Notes: generated from the sequence alone by a model not told the origin. Positions 31,189 to 39,703 are shown, counted from the first letter of the stretch. The stretch: 64,000 nucleotides of DNA from Bifidobacterium avesanii (GCF_009299475.1 NZ_WBSN01000001.1:274715-338714); one strand, 5' to 3'. Made by a program: numbers and translations.

Positions 31189-32442
31189 TCAGAGCAACCC
31201 GCCGGCGTTGACCTCGGGGGTCACGGACGGGCGGCGCACGAGCACGCGGCCGGCGCGCACGTTGGCGAGCACCGGGGCGTGGCGGTTGAGCGCCGCGTAG
31301 AAGTCGGGCGCGTCCAGCAGGATGCAGTTGCCGGGCTTGCCCACCTCGATGCCGTAGCGGTCCGTGATGTGCATGGCCTTCGCCCCGTTGTAGGTGATCA
31401 GGCGGAAGGCGTTCTGGATCTGGCCGTAGCCCATCATGTGCTCGATGTACACGCCCATCATCGCCACGTCGAGCATGTTGCCGTCGCCGAGCGGGTTCCA
31501 CGGGTCGCGCACGTCGTCCTCGCCGAGGGCCACGTTGATGCCGTTGGCCACGAGCTCGTGGATGCGCGTGACGCCGCGGCGCTTGGGGTACGTGTCGAAG
31601 CGGCCGCCCAGATGCACGTTGACCAGCGGGTTCGACACGAAGTTGATGCCGCTCATCTTGAGCAGCCGCATGAGCTTGTACGCGTAGGCGTCGTTGTACG
31701 AGCCCATGGCCGTGGTGTGGCTGGCGGTGACGCGGTCGCCCATGCCCTTTTCGAGCGCGAGGGTGGCGAGCACCTCGAGGTTGCGCGACTGCGGGTCGTC
31801 GATCTCGTCGCAGTGCACGTCCACGAGCCTGCCGTACTTCTCGGCGAGGTCCATGAGGAAGTGCACGGACTCGACGCCGTACTGGCGGGTGAACTCGAAG
31901 TGCGGGATGCCGCCGACCACGTCCGCGCCGTCTTTGACGGCCTGCTCCATGAGCTCCTTGCCGTGCGGGAAGGACAGGATGCCGTCCTGCGGGAAGGCGA
32001 CCACCTGCAGGTCCACCACGTCCTTCAATTCGTCGCGCAGTTCGATCAGCGCATGCAGGCCCGTCAGCGTGGGGTCGGTGACGTCCGCGTGCGTGCGGAT
32101 GCACTGGATGCCCTGCTCCACCTGGCGGCGGATGGTCTTGCGGGCGCGCTCCTTGACGTCCTCGATGGTGAGGGACTGCTTGCGTTCGGCCCAGATGCGG
32201 ATGCCGTCGAACAGCGTGCCGGTCTCGTTCCATTCGGGCTCGCCGGCGGTGCCGGTCGAGTCGAGGTGGATGTGCGGGTCCACGAACGGGGGCAGCAGCA
32301 CGCGGCCGCCGCCTCCGATCGTCTCCTCCCCCGGCTTGGCCTTGAGCGTTCCGACGGGCTCGATGGCGGCGAATTTGCCGTCCTCGATGCGCACGTCCTT
32401 CAGGACGCCGGCATTGTCCACATTGACGTTGCTGATGAGCAT
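31189..32442 (-). CDS. codA: Cytosine deaminase
   Basis: A 417-residue metal-dependent amidohydrolase that deaminates cytosine to uracil for salvage. Metal ligands are visible in PPFVDPHIHLDS (HxH), LVDVHCDEIDDPQSR (His plus catalytic Glu), VTASHTTAMGS (His) and VALGEDDVRDPWNPLGDGNM (Asp). The N-terminal beta-sandwich (MLISNVNVDNAGVLKDVRIEDG) is typical of the superfamily. It lies 30 bases after codB, so uptake and deamination are in one transcript. A purine-like deaminase is the only reasonable alternative, but the codB neighbour argues for cytosine. Confidence 0.94.
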   Translation of the reverse strand: MLISNVNVDNAGVLKDVRIEDGKFAAIEPVGTLKAKPGEETIGGGGRVLLPPFVDPHIHLDSTGTAGEPEWNETGTLFDGIRIWAERKQSLTIEDVKERARKTIRRQVEQGIQCIRTHADVTDPTLTGLHALIELRDELKDVVDLQVVAFPQDGILSFPHGKELMEQAVKDGADVVGGIPHFEFTRQYGVESVHFLMDLAEKYGRLVDVHCDEIDDPQSRNLEVLATLALEKGMGDRVTASHTTAMGSYNDAYAYKLMRLLKMSGINFVSNPLVNVHLGGRFDTYPKRRGVTRIHELVANGINVALGEDDVRDPWNPLGDGNMLDVAMMGVYIEHMMGYGQIQNAFRLITYNGAKAMHITDRYGIEVGKPGNCILLDAPDFYAALNRHAPVLANVRAGRVLVRRPSVTPEVNAGGLL

Positions 32443-32472
32443 GGCGCTTCCTTTCGTTATTTCCGTCGCCCG

Positions 32473-33843
32473 TCAGTCCTTGGCGGGCTCGCCGTGGACC
32501 GCGCGCATGAGCGCCCAGTAGACGGCCGCGATGATGATCATGTTCGGGAACGTGGCGCCCACGGTAGCCGTCAGGAACGGCACCTTGCCGAGGGCCACGT
32601 AGAGGACCACGCCGAGCAGCCAGCAGCCGAGCGCGATCCAGTTGATGCCGGAGGCGTACCAGAAGCGGCCGCCCTCGGCCGTGAGGTCCCTGCGCGAGTA
32701 GTCGGCGTGGTTGCGCAGGAAGAAGTCGGTGAGCATGATGGCCGTCACCGGGCCGAGTGCGCAGCCGATGTAGTCGAGGAACAGGGTGAACGAGTCGAGG
32801 AAGCTGCCGATGATCAGCGGGATGAAGGTCACGAGGCAGGCGGCGAGCGTGACGATCCACAGGGCCGGGGTGAGCCTGAGCTTCGTGGCGATGTTGGTCA
32901 GCGACGAGCCGGCGGCCATGAGGTTCACGGCGTTGGCGGTCATGGAGGTGAGGATCACCACGATGAGGGCCACGGCGCCGAGGCCCAGCTTGCTGGCGAT
33001 GGTGGACGGGTCGGAGTTGTTCGGATCGTAGGTGCCGGAGGTGATGGCGATGCTGATCGTGGCGACGAGGCCCACGAGCGCGAACCAGAAGACGCCGATG
33101 AACGCGCCCACGAACGGGATGACGTGCGAGCCGGCGGGCTTCTTGGCGAAGCGGGTGAAGTCGGCGGCGCAGGTGACCCAGCCGAGGTTGAAGGCGGCGA
33201 GCTTGTCCACGGCCACGCCGGAGGCCATGGCCTGGTCGGTCGGCGGGGTCCACGAGACGATCTCGGAGAAGGAGACCTGCTGGAAGACGGCGATGGTCTC
33301 CCAGATGGCGAACACGAAGACGAGCACCACGCCCACGCGCTCGATGATGCGCACCGAGTTCGCGCCGGTGGAGACGGACAGCAGATGGAGCACGCTCATG
33401 ACGATGATGCCCACGACGATGCCCTTCTCGCCGCCGGGCTCGCCCCACACGGGCCAGCCGAGCAGCTCGTTGAGCAGGATGCTCACCGAGGTGGCGGCGA
33501 TGAACGTGTTCACGGCGGTCCAGCCGATGTACATGACCATGTTCATCACGCTGGGCACCCAGCTGCCGCGGATGCCGAAGGACGCGCGGGCGGCGCCCAT
33601 GGTGGTGGCGCCCACCTTGTAGCCGATGTAGCCGATGCCCGCCAGCGTGAGGTAGGCGATGACGGACGACCAGGTGAGGTGGCCGATCGCGCCGCCGAAG
33701 CCGCAGGCCGCGATCACGCCGCCGATGAACCACGTGCCGTTGTTCGCGTTCGCCGCGACCCACGTGGCGAACATGTCCCAGTTGGATGACTTGCGCTCGG
33801 AGGGTTCGATGATCTCCAGCGCGAACTTGTCGTTGGTGGACAT
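32473..33843 (-). CDS. codB: Cytosine permease
   Basis: A 456-residue NCS1-family transporter with about 12 hydrophobic segments. The first helices read ATWVAANANNGTWFIGG, and SFGIRGSWVPSVMNMVMYIGWTAVNTF matches the family substrate site region. The start ATG 33843 is preceded by AAAAAGGACG. It is first in the codB-codA pair. About 230 bases upstream on the other strand the small exported-protein gene begins; that divergent region must hold promoters for both, and I see no clear PurR or uracil-responsive element there. Confidence 0.92.
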   Translation of the reverse strand: MSTNDKFALEIIEPSERKSSNWDMFATWVAANANNGTWFIGGVIAACGFGGAIGHLTWSSVIAYLTLAGIGYIGYKVGATTMGAARASFGIRGSWVPSVMNMVMYIGWTAVNTFIAATSVSILLNELLGWPVWGEPGGEKGIVVGIIVMSVLHLLSVSTGANSVRIIERVGVVLVFVFAIWETIAVFQQVSFSEIVSWTPPTDQAMASGVAVDKLAAFNLGWVTCAADFTRFAKKPAGSHVIPFVGAFIGVFWFALVGLVATISIAITSGTYDPNNSDPSTIASKLGLGAVALIVVILTSMTANAVNLMAAGSSLTNIATKLRLTPALWIVTLAACLVTFIPLIIGSFLDSFTLFLDYIGCALGPVTAIMLTDFFLRNHADYSRRDLTAEGGRFWYASGINWIALGCWLLGVVLYVALGKVPFLTATVGATFPNMIIIAAVYWALMRAVHGEPAKD

Positions 33844-34021
33844 ACTGCGTCCTTTTTCTTGTGTTCCGTTGTCTCTTGTCTCTTGGCTTGCGCCGGCTCC
33901 GATCGTACCGCCCGAGATCGCGCGCCCGCGTGAACGGCGTCCGCCGTGTCGCGGAGGGCCGGCGCTCCCAGCGAATTCACACGGCCGTCCGAGCGTTTTC
34001 CTCGCGCCGGCACAGCCGGCG

Positions 34022-34046
34022 TTGCGGCGGCGGACGTTCAATGAAG
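34022..34046 (+). promoter_or_regulatory. First copy of shared element TTGCGG-N8-GTTCAATGAAG
   Basis: TTGCGG (34022-34027), 8 unconserved bases and GTTCAATGAAG (34036-34046), 27 bases before the start codon of the small exported protein. A copy with identical spacing lies before the beta-helix gene at 34524. It may be a promoter or activator site. Confidence 0.55.
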
Positions 34047-34073
34047 GCGTTTCCCAAGCAAAGGACGGTCACC

Positions 34074-34331
34074 ATGAACGCACAGGCCAACGCCAACATC
34101 CGCACCACTCACGCCTCTCAGACCCCTCAGACCTCGCGGACCTCACGGGACCGCAACCGCTCCGCGCGGCGGGCCGCCGGCATCGTCGCCGCGTCGCTGC
34201 TCGCCCTCTCGCTCGCGGCGGGCTTCGGCGTCCAGACGGCCGCGCGCCTCGAGGTCTCCCCCGCCTCGTCGTCCACGCAGACGACGACGTTCGACGACGT
34301 CGTCAGCGACGGCGTCGAAATCACCGTATGA
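34074..34331 (+). CDS. Small exported or membrane-anchored protein, unknown
   Basis: An 85-residue protein that I do not recognise. Residues 1-30 are polar and basic (Thr/Gln then RTSRDRNRSARR). Residues about 31-52 form one hydrophobic segment (GIVAASLLALSLAAGFGV), followed by TAARLE, which resembles a signal peptidase site. The last 30 residues (EVSPASSSTQTTTFDDVVS) are polar and acidic. It is either a single-pass membrane protein or a precursor of a roughly 30-residue secreted peptide. AAAGGA lies 10 bases before the ATG. A terminator follows, so it is its own transcript, sharing an upstream element with the next gene. Confidence 0.65.
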   Translation: MNAQANANIRTTHASQTPQTSRTSRDRNRSARRAAGIVAASLLALSLAAGFGVQTAARLEVSPASSSTQTTTFDDVVSDGVEITV

Positions 34332-34354
34332 GGCGCACGTCGCCCGCACGCAAG

Positions 34355-34408
34355 AACGGGCCGGGATGAACGGTTCGGCATGTCCGACCGTCCGTCCCGG
34401 CCCGTTTC
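34355..34408 (+). terminator. Intrinsic terminator after the small exported protein gene
   Basis: A 12-bp perfect stem AACGGGCCGGGA (34355-34366) with its complement at 34395-34406; an inner ACGGT/ACCGT stem extends it. It is followed by TTTCC. Confidence 0.75.
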
Positions 34409-34523
34409 CGTTGCCCGTCCGGACGCACGACGGACAGCCCGTCTCTTCCAGAAACCATTCAGAAAACTTCCAGAAGTCGTTGCCGAACCCTTGAGGCGGC
34501 ATTGCGGCGATTCCGGGCCCGCA

Positions 34524-34548
34524 TTGCGGATCGGGCCGTTCAATGAAG
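34524..34548 (+). promoter_or_regulatory. Second copy of shared element TTGCGG-N8-GTTCAATGAAG
   Basis: TTGCGG (34524-34529), 8 bases and GTTCAATGAAG (34538-34548), 44 bases before the start of the beta-helix gene. It is the same as the copy at 34022 in both blocks and in spacing. Confidence 0.55.
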
Positions 34549-34592
34549 TCATCGACAACGACAGCCGATCACCACACGAAAGGATGGCAGCC

Positions 34593-36182
34593 ATGAACGC
34601 CAATTCGACGGCGCGCACCCCGGTGCTCGCCACACGCAAGCTCATCGTCATCGCCATGGCCGTCTCATTGGCCTCGGGGCTCGCCGCCGGAGCGGGGACC
34701 ATGGCGGTCATGAAGGCGACCGGCACGGCCGGCGACGCCGCCGCATCCAGCGCCATGGGCTCCGCGCCCGGCGGACAGGGCGGCATGGGAGGCGCGGACA
34801 CCATGTCCTACGACTACGCGGGCACGTATTCCGGCGCGCTCGCGGCGGACGGCTCGGCTGAAACCTCCAGCGGCGAGACCGTCACCGCATCGAACGACGA
34901 CCAGAATGCGGCGCTCGCGCAGAACGGCGGCACGCTCACCGTCACCGGCGGCACGCTCGCCAAGTCCGGCAACGCCTCCAGCGACGACAACGCCAACTTC
35001 TACGGCACAAACTCCATCGCCCTCGCGGTGGGCGACGGCTCCACGCTCGTGCTCGACGGCACCAAGCTCACCGCCTCCGGCTCCGGCTCCAACGGCGTGT
35101 TCGCCACGGATTCGGCCACCGCGCTGGTCCGCGGCGCGACCATCGCCACCACGGCGGACAACTCGCGCGGCCTCGACGCCACATACGGCGGCACGATCCT
35201 CGCGGGGGACGTCACCGCATCCACGCAGGGCGACCACAGCGCCACCGTGGCCACCGACCGCGGCGGCGGATCGGTGTCGCTCGTCGACTCCACGATCGCC
35301 ACCGCCGGCTCCGGCTCGCCGCTGCTGTACTCCACCGGCGACGTGCAGGCCTACAACGTGACCGGAACCGCATCCGGCAGCCAGATCGCCGGCATGGAGG
35401 GCTATAACACCATCCTCATCAAGGATTCGACGCTGAAGAGCACCAACACCGGCAAAACCGGCTCCGACCCGATCGCCAACGGCGTGATCATCTACCAGTC
35501 CACCTCCGGCGACGCGGAGTCCTCCACCGGCGAGCACGCCACGTTCCAGGCGGTGGATTCCACGCTCACGTCCGCGATCGAGTCCGGCTCGATGTTCTAC
35601 TTCACGAACACCACCGCCGACGTGGTGCTGAGCAACACCACCCTCAACTTCGACACGACGAAGGCGACGCTCATCAACGCGTCGGGCAACGACTCCAACA
35701 ACTGGGGCTCGACCGGCTCCAACGGCGCGACCGTCACCTTCACCGGCCGAAGCCAGACGCTTGAGGGCGACGTGACGGCGGACACCATCTCCTCGGTGGA
35801 CCTGTACCTGCTCGAGGGCAGCACGTGGACCGGATCCGCCTCGATCGCCGAGAACGCGTCCGCGGCGTCCGGTTCGACCAGCGAGGCGCCGATCACCGTG
35901 AACGTCGACGCCACCTCCACATGGGTGGTGACCGGCGACACGACGGTCTCCGCGCTCAACGTCGCCTCCGGCGGCAGGGTCGTGGACGCCTCCGGGCGCA
36001 CGGTGACCATCGTGGCCGGCGGCAAGACCGTGGTCAGCGGCACGAGCGGCATCACGGTGACGGTGACCGGCGCATACTCGACGAGCGTCGAGGCCGGCGG
36101 CGACACCGAACTCGCAGACGAAACCATCGACCGCTCCGCCTACGACGAGCAGTTTGGCACCAGCACGTCCTGGAGCATGTGA
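34593..36182 (+). CDS. Secreted beta-helix-like repeat protein, function unknown
   Basis: A 529-residue exported protein. Residues 1-16 are polar with ATRK, residues 17-40 hydrophobic (LIVIAMAVSLASGLAAGAG), consistent with a signal peptide or N-terminal anchor. From about residue 85 to 480 it is built of Gly/Thr/Ser/Asn/Val-rich short strands and turns (GGTLTVTGGTLAKSGNASS, DGSTLVLDGTKLTASGSGSN, GGSVSLVDSTIATAGSGS), the pattern of a right-handed parallel beta-helix. There is almost no Cys and no LPxTG sorting motif. AAAGGA precedes the ATG. The next gene starts 65 bases later without a terminator. It may be an adhesin, carbohydrate-binding or surface-layer-like protein; this is inference from fold pattern only. 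Confidence 0.7.
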   Translation: MNANSTARTPVLATRKLIVIAMAVSLASGLAAGAGTMAVMKATGTAGDAAASSAMGSAPGGQGGMGGADTMSYDYAGTYSGALAADGSAETSSGETVTASNDDQNAALAQNGGTLTVTGGTLAKSGNASSDDNANFYGTNSIALAVGDGSTLVLDGTKLTASGSGSNGVFATDSATALVRGATIATTADNSRGLDATYGGTILAGDVTASTQGDHSATVATDRGGGSVSLVDSTIATAGSGSPLLYSTGDVQAYNVTGTASGSQIAGMEGYNTILIKDSTLKSTNTGKTGSDPIANGVIIYQSTSGDAESSTGEHATFQAVDSTLTSAIESGSMFYFTNTTADVVLSNTTLNFDTTKATLINASGNDSNNWGSTGSNGATVTFTGRSQTLEGDVTADTISSVDLYLLEGSTWTGSASIAENASAASGSTSEAPITVNVDATSTWVVTGDTTVSALNVASGGRVVDASGRTVTIVAGGKTVVSGTSGITVTVTGAYSTSVEAGGDTELADETIDRSAYDEQFGTSTSWSM

Positions 36183-36247
36183 CACCGCTCCTTCCCCTAC
36201 TCATTTTTCCATCCCCGCATCTCGCATTTTCATCGAAAGGAACCATC

Positions 36248-37015
36248 ATGACCGGCAACATCAACCCCAACGGCACCGCCAACCTCGGCAACACCAATCT
36301 CGGCGCCGCCAGCAACTCCGGCACCGCCTCCGCCGGCGCGAACCCGACGGCCGGATTCGCCCAGTCCTCGGCCTCGGCGGGCGCGGCGGCGGCCGCGACG
36401 ACGCCCATCGCGCCCGTTGCGGGCACCGCGGCCGCCGCATCCACCCCGACTGGGCAGCCGGGCGCGCAACCGGGCGTCCAGTCCTCGGCGGGAGCGTTCG
36501 GCGCATTCGCCCCGGCCCAAGGCGCTCCCACCGCACCCGTCGCACCTGTCGCGCCCGCGGTCGCGCAGCCGGCTGCCGGCGGGGCCGCCACCGCGAACGG
36601 GAAACTGTGGGCCGCCGTCGCCGCGCTCGCGCTGGTCTGCGGCCTCGTCGGCGGCGTGGGAGGCGCGTTCGCAGTCTCCGCGCTGAGCGGATCCGGCTCC
36701 TCCGGCACCAGCGACCAGCAGATGCAGATGCCCGGCAACATGGGCGGCGGCCAGTCCAACGGCAACAGCCAGTCGAACGGCGGCGGCATGGGTCAGCCGC
36801 CGAGCGGCGGACAGGGCGGTCAGAGCGGCAACTCCGGGAACTCCAGCAACTCGGGTAATTCCGGCAACGGGTCCGCCAACGGCTCGACGAACGGCAATTC
36901 CGGAAACTCCGGCAACTCCGGCAACGGCTCCACCGGTTCCGGATCCGGCTCCGGCACGACCGGCAGCACCTCCAACACCGCCGATGCCACCGATTCCGAC
37001 GCCCTGACCATGTAA
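36248..37015 (+). CDS. Single-pass membrane protein with Gly/Ser/Asn-rich tail, unknown
   Basis: A 255-residue protein not recognised. Residues 1-117 are a low-complexity Ala/Pro/Gly/Thr stretch. Residues about 120-145 form one membrane segment (LWAAVAALALVCGLVGGVGG). The remaining 110 residues are almost only Gly, Ser, Asn, Gln and Thr, with many NSGNSGN-type repeats and a Met/Gln patch (QQMQMPGNMGGG). With no cleavable signal, the short-side topology is N-in and tail outside. AAAGGA lies upstream of ATG 36248. It follows the beta-helix gene closely and is probably in one transcript with it. The flexible tail suggests a spacer, a wall-spanning stalk or a glycosylation target. Confidence 0.62.
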   Translation: MTGNINPNGTANLGNTNLGAASNSGTASAGANPTAGFAQSSASAGAAAAATTPIAPVAGTAAAASTPTGQPGAQPGVQSSAGAFGAFAPAQGAPTAPVAPVAPAVAQPAAGGAATANGKLWAAVAALALVCGLVGGVGGAFAVSALSGSGSSGTSDQQMQMPGNMGGGQSNGNSQSNGGGMGQPPSGGQGGQSGNSGNSSNSGNSGNGSANGSTNGNSGNSGNSGNGSTGSGSGSGTTGSTSNTADATDSDALTM

Positions 37016-37034
37016 CCGGCCATCGGGCTGCCGC

Positions 37035-37078
37035 AATCCCGCTTGGGCGACGAACCCCCGCCGTCCAAGCGGGATTTT
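37035..37078 (+). terminator. Intrinsic terminator after the beta-helix/membrane-protein pair
   Basis: AATCCCGCTTGG (37035-37046) pairs perfectly with CCAAGCGGGATT (37065-37076), followed by TT. This closes the 34.6-37.0 kb transcript. Confidence 0.82.
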
Positions 37079-37131
37079 CCGTCGCCGGGCGCGGCGTCCA
37101 TGCGCCTTCGGCCAAGGGCGCATGGCACGGC

Positions 37132-37162
37132 TTGACTTCAAGTGCTCGAAGTCACTAAGACT
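37132..37162 (+). promoter_or_regulatory. MerR-type promoter/operator before the DUF3737 gene
   Basis: TTGACT (-35, 37132-37137) and TAAGACT (37156-37162) are spaced 18-19 bases apart, the long spacing typical of MerR-controlled promoters. The spacer holds the inverted repeat ACTTCAAGTGCTCGAAGT (37135-37152). A nearly identical repeat lies before the cupin gene (43900-43917). The cognate regulator is not in the window. Confidence 0.7.
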
Positions 37163-37199
37163 TGCGAAAGGACATCAGAGCTCGAGGGAAGGACCATCC

Positions 37200-38057
37200 G
37201 TGACCGAGACCACCGAACAGGCCGAAGTGCGTCAGCAACTGCTCACCGGCGAGCGCGCCGCGTTCTTCGCGCACGACACCACGTTCGTCGAAACCACGTT
37301 CGCCGACGGCGAATCGCCGCTCAAGCACGCAAGGAACATCACCGTGCTGACCAGTTCGTTCCAGTGGAAATACCCGCTGTGGTACTGCGAGAACGTGACC
37401 GTGCGCGACTCGACGTGGTTCGAGATGGCCCGCGCCGGCGTGTGGTACACGAACCACATGCTCGTGGAGGACTCCACGATCGAGGCGCCCAAGAACTTCC
37501 GCCGCTGCCGCGACCTGACCCTGCGCAACGTCGACCTCACGCACGCCGAGGAGACGCTGTGGTCCTGCACCGGCGCCGCGCTGGAGAACGTGGTGGCCAA
37601 GGGCGACTACTTCGGCATGAACTGCGACAACGTGACCGCGTCGAACTTCCGCCTCGTGGGCAACTACCCGTTCGACGGCGCGCGCAACGTGACCGTGCGC
37701 GACTCCCGTCTCATCTCCAAGGACGCGTTCTGGAACTGCGAGAACGTGACCGTGGAGCATTCGTTCATCTCCGGCGAGTATCTGGGTTGGAACTCGAAGC
37801 ACCTCACGTTCGTGGACTGCACCATCGAAAGCCTGCAGGGCCTGTGCTACGTGGAGGACCTCAGGCTCGTCAACTGCCGTCTGCTCAACACCACGCGCGC
37901 CTTCGAGTACTCGACCGTGGACGCCGACGTGCATTCCACGATCGGCAGCGTGGTCAACCCGTCCGGCGGCGTGATCCGCGCCGAGGCGATCGGCGAGCTC
38001 ACCCTGGACGCCGAGCGCGTCGACCCGTCCGCGACCAGAATCGAGACCACGCGATGA
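37200..38057 (+). CDS. DUF3737 family protein
   Basis: A 285-residue soluble protein of the DUF3737 family, function unknown. It is made of repeating short strands such as NVTVRDSTWFE, DLTLRNVDLTHAEETLWSC, NVTASNFRLVGNYPFDG and HLTFVDCTIESLQGL, which suggest a right-handed beta-helix. The start is GTG 37200, preceded by GGAAGGA; an earlier ATG frame would run through the MerR-type promoter and is rejected. The gene ends with a four-base overlap (ATGA) with the PLP lyase gene, so they are coupled and both controlled by the MerR-type promoter. Stress response is a plausible but unproven role. Confidence 0.85.
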   Translation: MTETTEQAEVRQQLLTGERAAFFAHDTTFVETTFADGESPLKHARNITVLTSSFQWKYPLWYCENVTVRDSTWFEMARAGVWYTNHMLVEDSTIEAPKNFRRCRDLTLRNVDLTHAEETLWSCTGAALENVVAKGDYFGMNCDNVTASNFRLVGNYPFDGARNVTVRDSRLISKDAFWNCENVTVEHSFISGEYLGWNSKHLTFVDCTIESLQGLCYVEDLRLVNCRLLNTTRAFEYSTVDADVHSTIGSVVNPSGGVIRAEAIGELTLDAERVDPSATRIETTR

Positions 38058-39292
38058 ACACCGAGACAACCGGCGAATCCTTCGACTTCGACGCGCCCGT
38101 CGACCGCTCCGGCACGCATTCGCTCAAATGGGAGGAGGCCGGAGACGCGCTGCCCATGTGGGTGGCGGACATGGACTTCGCCGCCGCGCCGGCGATCCGC
38201 GAGGCCCTGCGGCGCCGGCTCGACAACGGCGTGTTCGGCTATTCGACCGTGCCGGACGAGTGGGCGCGCGCCTACGCGGACTGGTGGGGCTCCCGCCACG
38301 GGCTGGACGTGCGCCCGGAGGAGCTGATCTTCACCACCGGCGTGGTGCCGTCCATCTCAAGCATGGTCCGCAAGCTCACCACGCCCGCGGAGAACGTGCT
38401 CATCCAGACGCCGGTCTACAACATCTTCTTCAACTCGATCCTCAACAACGGCCGCAACGCGCTTGAGGCCCCGCTCTCCTACACACGCGGCAACGACGAG
38501 CGCGGGCGGTACGCGATCGACTGGGCGGACCTCGAGGCGAAGCTCGCCGACCCGCAGACCACGCTCATGATCCTGTGCAACCCGCACAACCCGACGGGCA
38601 TGATCTGGGATCGGGAGACGCTGGCGCGGCTCGGCTCGCTGTGCGCGGCGCACCATGTGACGGTGATCAGCGACGAGATCCACTGCGACCTGACCGACCC
38701 GGGCAGCGCGTATGTGCCGTTCGCGTCGGTGAACGAGGAGTGCCGCGCGATTTCGGCGTCGTGCCTCGCCCCCACCAAGGCGTTCAACATCGCGGGCCTG
38801 CACACGGCGGCCGTGCTGGTGCCGGACCCGAACCTGCGGCACAAGGTGTGGCGCGGTCTCAACACCGACGAGGTGGCCGAGCCGAACGCCTTCGCCGTGG
38901 ACGCGGCGATCGCGGCCTTCGGGCACGGCGGCCCGTGGCTGGACGCGCTGCGGGACTATCTGGCCGGCAACAAGCGCGAGGCCGCCCGCATGGTCGACGT
39001 CTACAACGCATCCGCGCCGGCCGATCGTCGCGTGGCGCTGTGCGAGGGGCCGGCCACATACCTCCTGTGGCTCGATTGCTCGGCGTTCACGCGCGCCCGC
39101 GGCCATGGCTCGACGTTCGACTCCACGGACGAACTGTGCGCATATCTCAAGTGCGCGCACAAGGTCCTCTTCTCCCCCGGCGCGCAGTTCGGCGGCAACG
39201 GACGCGACTTTCTGCGCATCAACGTGGCCTGCCCGCGCGAGCGCATGCGCGAGGGGCTGAACCGGCTGTTCGAGGGACTGCGGGCGTTGTAA
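38054..39292 (+). CDS. PatB/MalY-type cystathionine beta-lyase (PLP aminotransferase fold)
   Basis: A 412-residue fold-type I PLP enzyme. It has LPMWVADMDFAAAPAIREAL at the N-terminus, VFGYSTVPDEW, the NPHNPTGMIWDRETL loop, VISDEIHCDLTDPG and the PLP lysine in APTKAFNIAGLHTA. This set is typical of MalY/PatB proteins that cleave cystathionine or cysteine conjugates to pyruvate, ammonia and a thiol. Its start overlaps the DUF3737 stop. The C-terminus has SPGAQFGGNGRDFLRIN, normal for the family. A general aminotransferase activity is possible but less likely. A clear terminator follows. Confidence 0.88.
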   Translation: MNTETTGESFDFDAPVDRSGTHSLKWEEAGDALPMWVADMDFAAAPAIREALRRRLDNGVFGYSTVPDEWARAYADWWGSRHGLDVRPEELIFTTGVVPSISSMVRKLTTPAENVLIQTPVYNIFFNSILNNGRNALEAPLSYTRGNDERGRYAIDWADLEAKLADPQTTLMILCNPHNPTGMIWDRETLARLGSLCAAHHVTVISDEIHCDLTDPGSAYVPFASVNEECRAISASCLAPTKAFNIAGLHTAAVLVPDPNLRHKVWRGLNTDEVAEPNAFAVDAAIAAFGHGGPWLDALRDYLAGNKREAARMVDVYNASAPADRRVALCEGPATYLLWLDCSAFTRARGHGSTFDSTDELCAYLKCAHKVLFSPGAQFGGNGRDFLRINVACPRERMREGLNRLFEGLRAL

Positions 39293-39322
39293 TCGCTGTA
39301 ATGCGGGGTCGGGAAACGAATT

Positions 39323-39366
39323 CGGGAACGGGCTGCGTCATTCAGGGCGGCCCGCTCCCGCTTTTT
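39323..39366 (+). terminator. Intrinsic terminator after the PatB-like gene
   Basis: CGGGAACGGGCTGC (39323-39336) pairs with GCGGCCCGCTCCCG (39347-39360) with two wobbles, followed by CTTTTT. Confidence 0.85.
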
Positions 39367-39703
39367 CCGAAACGCATACGCCCGGCATGGCAGTTCTACG
39401 CGCAAAACTGCCTTCCGTTGAGATTGAAAGCCCATCCCCGTCGGAACGCCAACGGCATTTCCGATTTGTGCGGTCGATTCAGGCCCTACGCCGGATAGCC
39501 GCCCTGTCATTCCGGCAAAATTCCGGCATCGCCATCCAGCGAAACCGGTCTTTTCGACCACACAAATCGAAAGTACGCGGCTACGTAGCCAACGTCAATC
39601 GTTCTTAACCGTCTCGGAAGGGTTCGTTACGGAAGCTTGGAAGGGTTTCCCACCGCTCGGGCGGTCTCAGCCGCCGCGGCAACCGCCGTTCCCCCTCTGC
39701 GCA
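39367..39703. other. Gene-free spacer before the TetR gene
   Basis: No coding frame with recognisable family features. It holds a pair of long inverted arms (39462-39477 and 39554-39569, listed separately) and a short TTCCGGCA direct repeat near 39520. The base composition is less GC-rich than neighbouring genes. Confidence 0.6.
39462..39569. repeat. 108-bp segment bounded by 16-bp inverted arms
   Basis: CGATTTGTGCGGTCGA (39462-39477) is repeated in inverted form at 39554-39569 with a single mismatch. The 76 bases between hold no gene. The shape is like a minimal element with terminal inverted repeats or a large RNA hairpin; no flanking duplication was obvious. Confidence 0.55.

Noticed and set aside
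34022..34548. Shared TTGCGG...GTTCAATGAAG blocks as a recombination duplication of the whole upstream region
   Set aside because: Sequence between and around the two blocks is not similar beyond the element, so a regulatory site is the simpler reading.
37122..37199. Earlier ATG start for the DUF3737 gene
   Set aside because: That extension would translate through the MerR-type promoter; GTG 37200 has a proper ribosome-binding site.
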